Assembly: GCF_003353055.1 (NCBI RefSeq) | Contig: NZ_QKWJ01000046.1 | Coordinates: 18,977 to 58,066 of the forward strand | Direction: 5' to 3' | DNA from: Cupriavidus lacunae | GTDB lineage: Bacteria; Pseudomonadota; Gammaproteobacteria; Burkholderiales; Burkholderiaceae | DNA length: 39,090 bases | The notes under the pieces: generated by a model | Seen by the model: the letters and a program-made list of their open reading frames with translations, nothing else | Databases searched by the model: none | Told to the model about the DNA's origin: nothing | Position numbers and translations under genes: made by a program | Shown here: positions 16,771 through 24,215 of the stretch, in pieces | Numbering within the stretch: position 1 is the first letter of the stretch | How the letters are laid out: each line of letters opens with the position of its first letter

Positions 16771-17361
16771 CTATCGCGCATCCAGTCCGGCCTGGTCACT
16801 ATCCCGGCTGCTGCCCGGCCTTGTCGCAGCCGGCACGTCTGCAAAGATCTCGCGATAGTAGCGATATCCCTCGGCCAGGTGCTTGTCAAAAGCAAATCCC
16901 TGCGCAAGCATGTCGTCGAAATCGGCGCGCGTGATCAGCATGACGTAACTGTGTTCCGTGGTGACCAGGCGGCAACCTCCGGTCACCTGACGCGCGCTGA
17001 ACCACTTTCCTGCGTCCGCATGGCCTGCCGGGTAACTGTGGCCGTCATGTTCGAGCCGCCATCCTCCGTCAAGCAAAATCCAGATATCTGGGGAGGTAAC
17101 AGAGTCATCCTGGCATTGCGCGATAACGGTGCCGGCTTCGGCCTCCCACTCGCGCGAGTGGCTGATCGTCAAGCGCAACTGCGGCGTAGACAAGCTGGTG
17201 AAGAACGGTGTCTTGCGCAACAGGTGCAGGTAAGTGATCGAGGCTTTCATGGGTTTCCTCTGTGTGGCGGCGGCATCGTCGCGCCGCGTTGGCTGCGCAT
17301 CGCATGCGCTGATTAGCGCCGGCAGCAATGCTGCAGACGCAAGGCAAATCCATCGCTTCAT
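16771..17361 (-). CDS. Cyclic-nucleotide-binding-like domain protein with a possible lipoprotein signal
   Basis: From ATG 17361 the product has 196 residues, beginning MKRWICLASAALLPALISAC, a type II signal with lipobox ISAC, and then a CRP-like effector-domain pattern: LLRKTPFFTSLSTPQLRLTI, EWEAEAGTVIAQ, WILLDGGWRLEHDG. It lacks the phosphate-binding cassette of true cAMP binders and has no DNA-binding domain. A second start at 17250 (MKASITYLHL) has its own good site, AGAGGAAA, and would give a cytoplasmic 159-residue protein. Which start is used decides the location and cannot be settled here. It is third in a minus-strand operon, 52 bp after an SDR gene. Confidence 0.65.
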   Translation of the reverse strand: MKRWICLASAALLPALISACDAQPTRRDDAAATQRKPMKASITYLHLLRKTPFFTSLSTPQLRLTISHSREWEAEAGTVIAQCQDDSVTSPDIWILLDGGWRLEHDGHSYPAGHADAGKWFSARQVTGGCRLVTTEHSYVMLITRADFDDMLAQGFAFDKHLAEGYRYYREIFADVPAATRPGSSRDSDQAGLDAR

Positions 17362-17413
17362 GGTCATCTCCAGAAGGCAGGCACGGGCCCTGCCAGGCCC
17401 GCGCTGCATTTGC

Positions 17414-18307
17414 CTACCGGCTGACCCTGGCGTCGAGCAGGTCGCCCATGCCGATCCGCCTGGCGAAGTCGATCCGTACGCGCTCAGACACTTCCAGGAC
17501 TTCCCGGGCTCCATCACCGACGAAATCGATCACCGCGCGCATGGGGCGGGACCCTGCCGACATGTCCACGATCCGCACGATCTCGTCGGCCACGGCCTGC
17601 GGGTCGGCGTCGTCGGGCGTCAACGCGGTCAGGCGTTCGCCGATCTGGTCCATGACGCCGTCATAGCGGCTGTAAGTTGCGGCCCTTGCTGCATCGGCCG
17701 GCTTGCCCGCGGTAGGAAAATGCGACGTGCCCTTGGTGAACGCGCCGGGGACCACGATCGAAGTCTCGATGCCGAAGCGCGCGATCTCGTAGGCCAGCGT
17801 GACCGCAAGGGAATCCATCGCCGCCTTGGCCGCGCCATACGGGCCCATGAACGGCGGGAAACCGCCCTTGGTCGTGGTGCTGCTGATCCACAGCATCAGG
17901 CCCGCCTCACGCCCCCTCATGTACGGCAGCACCGCGCGGTTCACGCGTTGCGCGCCGAACAGGTTGGTATCGAAGACCCGCATCATTTCCTCGGGTGTGA
18001 ACGCCTCGGTGGGCCCCACCACGAGGTGGCCAGCGTTCTGCATCACCACGTCGATGCGACCGTGCTCGCGGACAATCGCCGCGGCCGCGGCATCGGCCGA
18101 TTCCTGCGACAGCACATCGAGCTCCAGCGGGTGCAGGGTCACGCCGCGTTCGGCGGCCCATTGCCGGACTTCGTCCGCACGGCCTTTGTTGCGGCCATCG
18201 ATGTCGCGCATTGATGCGTACACCGCGTGGCCAGCCAGGGCCAGGGACTGTGCGGACAGCTTGCCAATGCCGCTGCCGGCGCCAGTTACCAGGACAACTT
18301 GTTGCAT
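17414..18307 (-). CDS. Short-chain dehydrogenase/reductase (SDR)
   Basis: 297 residues, somewhat longer than the usual 250. The cofactor motif TGAGSGIGKLSAQSLALAGH is at residues 7-26, MQNAGHL is the structural NAG motif, and the catalytic Ser and YGAAK (Tyr-x3-Lys) follow in LMLWISSTTTKGG and PYGAAKAAMD. It resembles classical SDR oxidoreductases acting on a hydroxy or keto group with NAD(P)H; the substrate is unknown. It lies 48 bp after another SDR gene on the same strand and 52 bp before the cyclic-nucleotide-like gene, so the three probably form an operon controlled by the divergent LysR regulator. Confidence 0.9.
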   Translation of the reverse strand: MQQVVLVTGAGSGIGKLSAQSLALAGHAVYASMRDIDGRNKGRADEVRQWAAERGVTLHPLELDVLSQESADAAAAAIVREHGRIDVVMQNAGHLVVGPTEAFTPEEMMRVFDTNLFGAQRVNRAVLPYMRGREAGLMLWISSTTTKGGFPPFMGPYGAAKAAMDSLAVTLAYEIARFGIETSIVVPGAFTKGTSHFPTAGKPADAARAATYSRYDGVMDQIGERLTALTPDDADPQAVADEIVRIVDMSAGSRPMRAVIDFVGDGAREVLEVSERVRIDFARRIGMGDLLDARVSR

Positions 18308-18355
18308 GATCGAACTCCTGTGCAGTGACGATGGATGGATTGGAGGGTGACCCGG

Positions 18356-19099
18356 TCAGGCGACGCCGCCATTGGCACGCAGGATCTGGCCGTTCACCCA
18401 GCCCGCATCAGGGCCAGCGAGGAACGACACCACGCCGGCAATGTCCTCGGGCTGGCCCAGGCGCTGCAGCGGCGGCATCTTTGCGAAGGCCTGGATCTGT
18501 TCTTCAGTCTTGCCATCGAGGAACAGCGATGTTGCGATCGGGCCCGGCGCCACCGCGTTCACGGTGATGTTGCGGCCGCGCAATTCCTTGGCGAACACGT
18601 GCGTGAACGACTCGACCGCCGCCTTGGTCGCGTTGTAGACCGCATAGCCGGGCATGTTCAGGGCCAGCGTGGTGCTGGAGAAATTGACGATGCGCCCGCC
18701 ATCGTTCAGGCGCGCGGCGGCTTCGCGCAGCGTGTTGAAGGTGCCGCGCACATTGATGCCGAAGGTCTGGTCGAAGAGCGCGTCGCTGGTGTCGGCCAGG
18801 GGCTCCGTCTTCAGTACGCCGGCGTTGTTCACCAGCACATCGACCTTGCCGAGTTGCTGTTCGACGATCTCGAACATGCGCCGCACTTCGCCGGCGTCCG
18901 AGACATCGGCCCTGACGGCGATGGCCCTGGCGCCACCCGCTTGCAGGCTGGCGACCAGCGCGTCCGCCTGGGCGGGGCTCGAAGCGTAGTTGACCGCCAC
19001 GGCGAAGCCGTCTTGTGCCAGCCGCTGTGCGACAGCGGCGCCGATGCCGCGCGATGCACCGGTAACGATGGCGACATTGGCGTTGTTGGCTTGATTCAT
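18356..19099 (-). CDS. SDR family oxidoreductase (3-ketoacyl-reductase-like)
   Basis: 247 residues from ATG 19099 (MNQANNANVAIVTGASRGIG). Cofactor motif TGASRGIG, VNNAGV, catalytic Ser in IVNFSSTTLALN and YNATK give a complete classical SDR active site. The C-terminal GPDAGWVNGQILRANGGVA matches glucose dehydrogenase and FabG-like members. A longer in-frame ORF reaching 19405 overlaps the LysR gene and is not used. It is first in the SDR-SDR-CNB operon and divergent from the LysR gene at 19226, the usual arrangement for a LysR-controlled oxidoreductase. Confidence 0.9.
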   Translation of the reverse strand: MNQANNANVAIVTGASRGIGAAVAQRLAQDGFAVAVNYASSPAQADALVASLQAGGARAIAVRADVSDAGEVRRMFEIVEQQLGKVDVLVNNAGVLKTEPLADTSDALFDQTFGINVRGTFNTLREAAARLNDGGRIVNFSSTTLALNMPGYAVYNATKAAVESFTHVFAKELRGRNITVNAVAPGPIATSLFLDGKTEEQIQAFAKMPPLQRLGQPEDIAGVVSFLAGPDAGWVNGQILRANGGVA

Positions 19100-19225
19100 G
19101 ATTCGTTTCCTCATTTGGGGTTGGTGGTGAAACGAATAGTGGATCATTCCTTCCCAAAGATAATTGCCGTTTTTCTGGTAACATATTTCCGTATGCTTTA
19201 ACAATAAAGCCCAAATGAGTGCCTG
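19100..19225. promoter_or_regulatory. Divergent SDR/LysR promoter region
   Basis: These 126 bp are AT-rich (for example TTTCTGGTAACATATTTCCG near 19171-19190) and separate divergent genes, so they should contain both promoters and the LysR binding sites. No single T-N11-A box stands out strongly enough to be placed. Confidence 0.5.
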
Positions 19226-20122
19226 ATGGATCGCTTCCAGGAAATGCAGGCCTTTGTGCGTATTGCCGAGCGGCAGAGCTTCACACAGGCATCCGACGAC
19301 TTGCAGATTCCCCGTGCGACCGTCACTAACCTGATCAAGCGGTTGGAACAGCGGCTCGGCACGCGGCTGCTGGAGCGCACCACCCGCACGGTGCGGCTGA
19401 CGCATGACGGCGAGGCGTACTACCGCCGCTGCGTGCGGCTGATTGCCGATCTGGAAGAGGCCGAGGGGTCGTTCCGGAACACGGCGCCCAAAGGGCTGCT
19501 ACGTGTGAATCTGCAAGGCACGCTGGCCCGCCATTTCGTGGTGCCGGCGCTGCCGGATTTCCTGGCCCAGTACCCGCAGATCGAACTGCAGATCGGCGAA
19601 GACGACCGCCTGGTGGACCTGGTGCGCGAAGGCGTCGATTGCGTCTTGCGAGCAGGCACGCTGCAGGACTCATCGATGGTAGGCAGGCAGATCGCGCTGC
19701 TGGAGCAGGTGACCGTCGCCAGCCCCGGCTATCTCGAGAAATATGGCGAGCCGGCCGACTTGCAGGCACTGGCGGCGCATCGGGCCGTGAACTACATCTC
19801 CAGCGCGACCGGCAAGGCCGTTCCGCTCGAATTCACCTTGAACGGCCAGGTGACGCCAGTCCAGCTTCCTGCGGTCGTTTCGGTGACCGGCGCCGACCTC
19901 TACACCGGCGCGGCGGTAGCCGGGCTGGGGCTGGTGCAGGTGCCCCGCTACCGGGTGGCCGCGGAACTGGCGTCGGGTCGCTTGAAAATTGTCCTGCGGG
20001 ACTTCCCGTGCCCGCCGATGCCTGTCTCCGTCCTGTATTCGCAGAATCGCCAGCTCTCGTCACGGGTTCGGGTCTTCGCGCAATGGCTGCGCGAAATCTT
20101 TGCAGCTCGAGAAGACACCTAA
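19226..20122 (+). CDS. LysR-family transcriptional regulator
   Basis: 298 residues. The N-terminal winged helix-turn-helix (residues about 1-60) reads MDRFQEMQAFVRIAERQSF, then ATVTNLIKRLEQRLGTRLLE and RTTRTVRLTHDGEAYYRRC. The periplasmic-binding-like effector domain spans about 88-295, with IGEDDRLVDLVREGVDCVLR and TGAAVAGLGLVQVPRYRV. It belongs to the large subgroup of LysR proteins (CrgA/DmlR/YafC-like) that sit divergently from SDR or oxidoreductase genes. It most likely controls the SDR operon to its left in response to an unknown small molecule. Confidence 0.93.
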   Translation: MDRFQEMQAFVRIAERQSFTQASDDLQIPRATVTNLIKRLEQRLGTRLLERTTRTVRLTHDGEAYYRRCVRLIADLEEAEGSFRNTAPKGLLRVNLQGTLARHFVVPALPDFLAQYPQIELQIGEDDRLVDLVREGVDCVLRAGTLQDSSMVGRQIALLEQVTVASPGYLEKYGEPADLQALAAHRAVNYISSATGKAVPLEFTLNGQVTPVQLPAVVSVTGADLYTGAAVAGLGLVQVPRYRVAAELASGRLKIVLRDFPCPPMPVSVLYSQNRQLSSRVRVFAQWLREIFAAREDT

Positions 20123-20505
20123 GCGCGGATGACCGCTGAACCTTGGAGCCTGCCATTGAAGTAGCGCTGGACGCGGTGGCCGCAGTGGGTTGCGCCGGCC
20201 AGCATTCGACCGGCGGTTGGCGCATGTCGGCCAGTTTGAGTCCGTCGCCCCGAGATTTTCGATGACGGAACTGGCTGACAAACGGCCATTGCTTCTTGGA
20301 CCGGGTCGTCGCTGCGCAGCCAGTTTCGGTCGTACGGCCGATAGCTGCGGGGAGCCGGATCCCGCCAGCTTTCGATCACCAGACTCCCTGGCAATCGACA
20401 ATCCCGCGCAATATCGCCTGTAGAGGCGCCTTCCCGATAAGGATCTCATTGCGGGACGCGCCTGTCCGGCCAGTTTCACCGTACAGGCGGCACAATGGCC
20501 CGCGC
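20123..20505. other. Intergenic region, 383 bp, with degenerate palindromic repeat
   Basis: No supportable gene. The stretch opens with a copy of the intergenic repeat at 20129-20156 and contains further half-site-like pieces (CATGTCGGCCAGTTT near 20222 and ACGGCCATTGCTTCTTGG near 20282). The remaining sequence to 20505 shows nothing recognisable. Confidence 0.5.
20129..20156 (-). repeat. Intergenic palindromic repeat, copy A
   Basis: It begins ATGACCGCTGAACCTTGG and ends AGCCTGCCAT, and aligns over its whole 28 bases with the copy at 26159-26186 with few mismatches and compensating one-base gaps. It lies 6 bp after the LysR stop codon. Confidence 0.55.
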
Positions 20506-21465
20506 TCAGCGCAGCGACCGGAACGCGAGTCGTAGTTCCGTGCTAAACAATTGCGGTTCTTCCCACGCGGCGAAGTGTCCGCCCTTGTCCACGCGGTTGA
20601 AGAAGATCAGGTTCTGATAGGCACGTGCCACCCAGTGCTTTGGCGGCCGGTAAACCTCGCCGGGGAAGATGGTCGCTGCCGCCGGGACCGTGATAGGCGA
20701 GGTCTTTGCCGCGGCCGCCGCAGTTTCCCAGTAGATCCTCCCACTCGACGCTCCGGTATTGGTCAACCAGTAAAGCGTGATGTTATCGAGGATCGCATCG
20801 CGGCCTAGCGCTCGTTCGGGATCGCCACGCGTGAATACCCAGTCTGCCTGCTTGTCATAGATCCACGCCGCCAGCCCCACCGGCGAATCGGCCACGCCAT
20901 AGCCGATGGTCTGCGGCCGCGTCTGCATGATGGCGGCATTTCCGAATCCCTTGTTGAGAAACCCCCTGGACTGGTTGAAGGCCTCTCCTTCTGCAGGCGT
21001 GAGGCCGCCCGGGGCCGGCTCGCCGTTCATCAGCGCTCTGGCGACCTCCGGTGGCAGGGTCGTTGCGCGTTCGATCCGGTTCACGTGGATGCCAAGCAGA
21101 CCGTCGGGCGCCAGACGTCCAAGCGAGTCGGAGATGATGGCACCCCAGTCGCCGCCCTGCGAAACATAGCGTGTATAGCCGAGCCGCTTCATCAGGACGT
21201 CCCACGAGCGCGCGACGCGGTCGGGGTTCCAGCCACCTTCCGGGGGCTTGTGCGAAAAGCCGAAGCCGGGAATCGAGGGAATGACCAGGTGAAAGGCATC
21301 ATTGGCCGAGCCGCCGTGCGCGGTGGGGTCGGTCGGCGGACCGATAACATTGAGCAACTCGAAGACTGAGCCTGGCCAGCCGTGGGTCATGATGAGCGGC
21401 AACGCGTTGGCATGGTGAGAACGCACGTGGATGAAATGAATGTCCAGGCCGTCGATGTCCGTCAT
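20506..21465 (-). pseudogene. Epoxide-hydrolase-family protein, 5'-truncated
   Basis: 319 codons from ATG 21465 encode the alpha/beta-hydrolase part of an EHN-type (microsomal-like) epoxide hydrolase: HGWPGS oxyanion region, nucleophile D106 in SQGGDWGAI, and H297 in KGGHFAAWEEP. Homologues have an additional N-terminal EHN lid domain of about 70-80 residues. Upstream of the ATG the same frame still reads AEAKLNAWPQF, which is the normal end of that domain, and then meets a TAG at 21508-21510. The rest of the domain is gone. The truncated product may be unstable or inactive. No good ribosome binding site precedes the internal ATG. Confidence 0.75.
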
Positions 21466-21649
21466 GAACTGGGGCCAGGCATTGAGCTTCGCCTCGGCCC
21501 TTATCCGCTAGTCCGCTCCGCGCGACTGCGGCTGCAAACCTTCCGACTACGGTGTCCGAGCCTTCATGGCACGCCTACTCTGTACCTACACACGTGGCCG
21601 AAACGGGCTCGTGCGTCGAGGTAACCCATCTGCAAGAAAGGAAAACACC

Positions 21650-22108
21650 ATGCGCCTCCTACTGAGACACCTGTCAGTCGCCGCGGCCAGCGCGGCATTC
21701 TGCGTGACGCCGTTCGCACAAACCGTGCCGGATGCCTACCGCCCTCCGGCAATCCTGCCGCTCGACTCGGAACCCGCCCCCAGGCTGATTCCTTACCCGC
21801 CGCTGGCCGAACCCCTGGCACGTGGTGTCGTCATCGTCCAGTTCCGGACCGAGCATTTCCGCGTGATGCCGGTATTCGGCAAGACCGCCGTGGGGCTGTC
21901 ACCGCGTATCGGGCACCTGCACGTGACCGTTGACGACACGCCTGGCACGTGGGCCCATACCAGCGAGGATCCCGTCATCGTGGTGGGACTCGCGCCCGGT
22001 CCACATAAGCTGCGCCTCGAACTCGCCGATCCCAGCCACAAGATCCTCGCCGCCGAGATCGTCACCGTGACCGTACCCGACTTGAAGGGATCGGGTTCTC
22101 ATCGTTAA
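21650..22108 (+). CDS. DUF6130-like secreted protein
   Basis: 152 residues with a signal peptide (MRLLLRHLSVAAASAAFCVT, cleaved near FAQ). The mature part contains PRIGHLHVTVDDTPGTWAH and VIVVGLAPGPHKLRLELADP, a pattern I associate with DUF6130, small periplasmic proteins of beta-sandwich type without known function. AAAGGA precedes ATG 21650; the upstream in-frame start has no such site. It begins about 140 bp from the truncation point of the epoxide hydrolase and is followed by gene debris, so its former operon partners may be lost. Confidence 0.7.
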   Translation: MRLLLRHLSVAAASAAFCVTPFAQTVPDAYRPPAILPLDSEPAPRLIPYPPLAEPLARGVVIVQFRTEHFRVMPVFGKTAVGLSPRIGHLHVTVDDTPGTWAHTSEDPVIVVGLAPGPHKLRLELADPSHKILAAEIVTVTVPDLKGSGSHR

Positions 22109-22389
22109 GCAACTTTTACCCGTCTGTATCCCGGGCCTACGCCGACACATTGCATTACGAGAACGGGTCGACCGCGATCCAGACGGGATACAACCGTCGC
22201 CTTAAATACCTCTGCAAAGCATTGGAACATCGCAACCCGGCGATTCCAGCAAGGCTGCCCAAGCCAGTTTGCTGCATCTACAACACGTTGGCAGGTATGA
22301 CTTCAGACGTTCGGCATAACGAGTGCGACACGGTAGGCAGGGAGATCCTGCGTGACTGCCTGCTCACACGCAGCCGGCAGATATCGCGG

Positions 22390-22644
22390 GCCACCGACGC
22401 GATCGGCGAAGCCGCCCGCCAGGCGGGCATGGTGGTGTCTATCGGCGTCAACGAGCGTGACGGCGGCACCCTGTACAACACGCAATTGCTATTCGACGCC
22501 GACGGTACGCTGATCAAGCGCCGCCGCAAGATCACCCCCACTCACTTCGAACGGATGGTCTGGGGCCAGGGCGACGGATCGGGCCTGCGTGCCGTCGACA
22601 GCAAGGTCGGACGGATTGGCCAGTTGGCATGCTGGGAGCACTAC
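22390..22644 (+). pseudogene. Nitrilase fragment
   Basis: About 85 codons match the central part of aliphatic-type nitrilases: AIGEAARQAGMVVSIGVNER, GGTLYNTQLLFDADGTLI, the catalytic Lys region RRRKITPTHFERMVWGQGDG, and the nucleophile region GRIGQLACWEHY with Cys at 22630-22632. The N-terminal part with the catalytic Glu and everything after CWEHY are missing, so no activity is possible. At its 3' end it abuts directly on an alpha/beta-hydrolase scrap in another frame. Confidence 0.75.
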
Positions 22645-22867
22645 GGTGCTACTGCCAGGTTGGCCGGAGGCATGGCGGACATTCCACAAGGTCATGCCGG
22701 CGCTGGCCGAGCACTACACCGTGATCGCCGTCGAACGGCAAGCTGGACCCGCCGGTCCTCGCAGTGGGGGGCCGGCCTACAGGTGGATGAGCAAGGTCAT
22801 TCCTCCCCGGGTGTCCAACCTCACGACCCTGCATCTCGAAAACACCGGCCACTTCCTGCAGGAATAG
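22640..22867 (+). pseudogene. Alpha/beta-hydrolase remnant in three frames
   Basis: The head of a hydrolase (LLPGWPEAWRTFHKVMPALA then EHYTVIAVE) is joined in another frame to LDPPVLAVGG and, after a further shift, to WMSKVIPPRVSNLTTLHLEN with TGHFLQE. In intact haloalkane-dehalogenase or epoxide-hydrolase-like proteins well over a hundred residues separate the first and second pieces. The gene has therefore suffered a large internal deletion and at least one frameshift. Confidence 0.7.
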
Positions 22868-23131
22868 CGAGCTGAACTCGTTGCCAGAACGCGATCAGCA
22901 GAATTTCTGCAGGGACAATTGTCCGCGAAACCCGGCGGCTGATGCTGTATAGCCCTAAGGTCACATGAGCAGGGCCGCCGCGCCAGACGGCCTGCCTCCC
23001 CGTCGCTCCTGCCTGGCGGCGGCCATGCCGCCTGCGCCGCACACCACTTTCTGGTTTGCAAATGACCGTCGCAAAGCTAGATTGACTATCGAGTTGCCGC
23101 GAATCGCGTCCAGCGTATGCAGGAGAGGAGT

Positions 23132-24184
23132 ATGACAAGAGAAATCGATCGCCCTCGCCGGGATTTCCTGGGCGCCGCAGCCCTGGCACTCGCTGCGGCG
23201 CAGGTTGGCACGCTGCGCTCCGCCATGGCCCAGCCTGGGCCGGCAAAAGCCGCGCCGCTGCCTGCCACCACGCCGGGTACGCATAAGGCTTTTGCCTCGA
23301 TCAAACAGATCAAGGCCGGGCTGCTCAACATCGGTTACGCCGAGGTCGGCCCCGCCAATGGCCCTCCCGTGCTCATGCTCCATGGCTGGCCGTACGACAT
23401 TCACGCCTTCGTCGATGCCGCGCCGCAGGTGGCGTCGCGCGGCTACCGCGTAATCGTTCCTTACCTGCGTGGCTATGGCTCGACCACTTTCCTGTCGAAC
23501 GACTCGCTGCGCAATGGCCAGCCGGCAGCCGTGGCACAGGACATCGTCGCGCTGATGGATGCACTCCGCATCCAGAAAACCGTCCTCGCGGGATTCGACT
23601 GGGGCGCGCGAACCGTCGACATCATCGCTGCGCTGTGGCCGGAACGCTGCAACGGGCTGGTGGCTGTCAGCGGCTACCTGATCGGCAGTCAGGCGGCGGG
23701 CAGGATGCCGCTGCCGCCCGTCGCCGAGCATGAGTGGTGGTATCAGTTCTATCTGGCGACCGATCGCGGCCGCGAGGGCTACCAGAAATACACGCACGAC
23801 TTCACGCGGCTGATCTGGCAGCAGGCGTCGCCGCTCTGGAAGTTCGACGACGCCACCTTCGAACGCAGCGCCGGCGCGTTCCGGAATCCCGATCATGTGG
23901 CCGTCAGCGTACACAACTATCGTTGGCGGCAAGGTCTCGCCGAAGGCGAAGCGAAATACGACGACATCGAAAAGCAGCTCGCGGCCGCGCCCACGATCGG
24001 GGTGCCGACGATCACTATGGAAGGCGACGCCAACGGTGCGCCGCATCCCCCTCCCAGTGCGTATCGCAGCAAGTTCACCGGCAGGTATGAACACCGCGAT
24101 CTGACCGGCGGCATCGGTCACAACCTTCCACAGGAGGCGCCAACGGCGTTCGCGCAGGCAGTGCTCGACGTTACCGCGCTCTAG
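23132..24184 (+). CDS. Tat-exported alpha/beta hydrolase (epoxide hydrolase/haloalkane dehalogenase-like)
   Basis: 350 residues. The N-terminus carries a twin-arginine signal, RPRRDFLGAAALALAAAQ, so it should be exported folded to the periplasm. The alpha/beta-hydrolase domain (about residues 55-350) has HGWPYD (oxyanion), YLRGYGST, nucleophile D156 in AGFDWGARTVD and catalytic H330 in GGIGHNLPQEAP. An Asp nucleophile fits epoxide hydrolases or dehalogenases rather than esterases. ATG 23132 follows GGAGAGGAG; an ATG 15 bases upstream is less well placed. A CNB-reductase gene follows 31 bp downstream and is probably co-expressed. Confidence 0.88.
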   Translation: MTREIDRPRRDFLGAAALALAAAQVGTLRSAMAQPGPAKAAPLPATTPGTHKAFASIKQIKAGLLNIGYAEVGPANGPPVLMLHGWPYDIHAFVDAAPQVASRGYRVIVPYLRGYGSTTFLSNDSLRNGQPAAVAQDIVALMDALRIQKTVLAGFDWGARTVDIIAALWPERCNGLVAVSGYLIGSQAAGRMPLPPVAEHEWWYQFYLATDRGREGYQKYTHDFTRLIWQQASPLWKFDDATFERSAGAFRNPDHVAVSVHNYRWRQGLAEGEAKYDDIEKQLAAAPTIGVPTITMEGDANGAPHPPPSAYRSKFTGRYEHRDLTGGIGHNLPQEAPTAFAQAVLDVTAL

Positions 24185-24215
24185 GCGCGAGCTGGTGTCG
24201 ATAAGGAGATGCACG

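Noticed and set aside
22961..24214. 417-codon minus-strand open frame
   Set aside because: It is antisense to the Tat-exported hydrolase and has no recognisable motifs.
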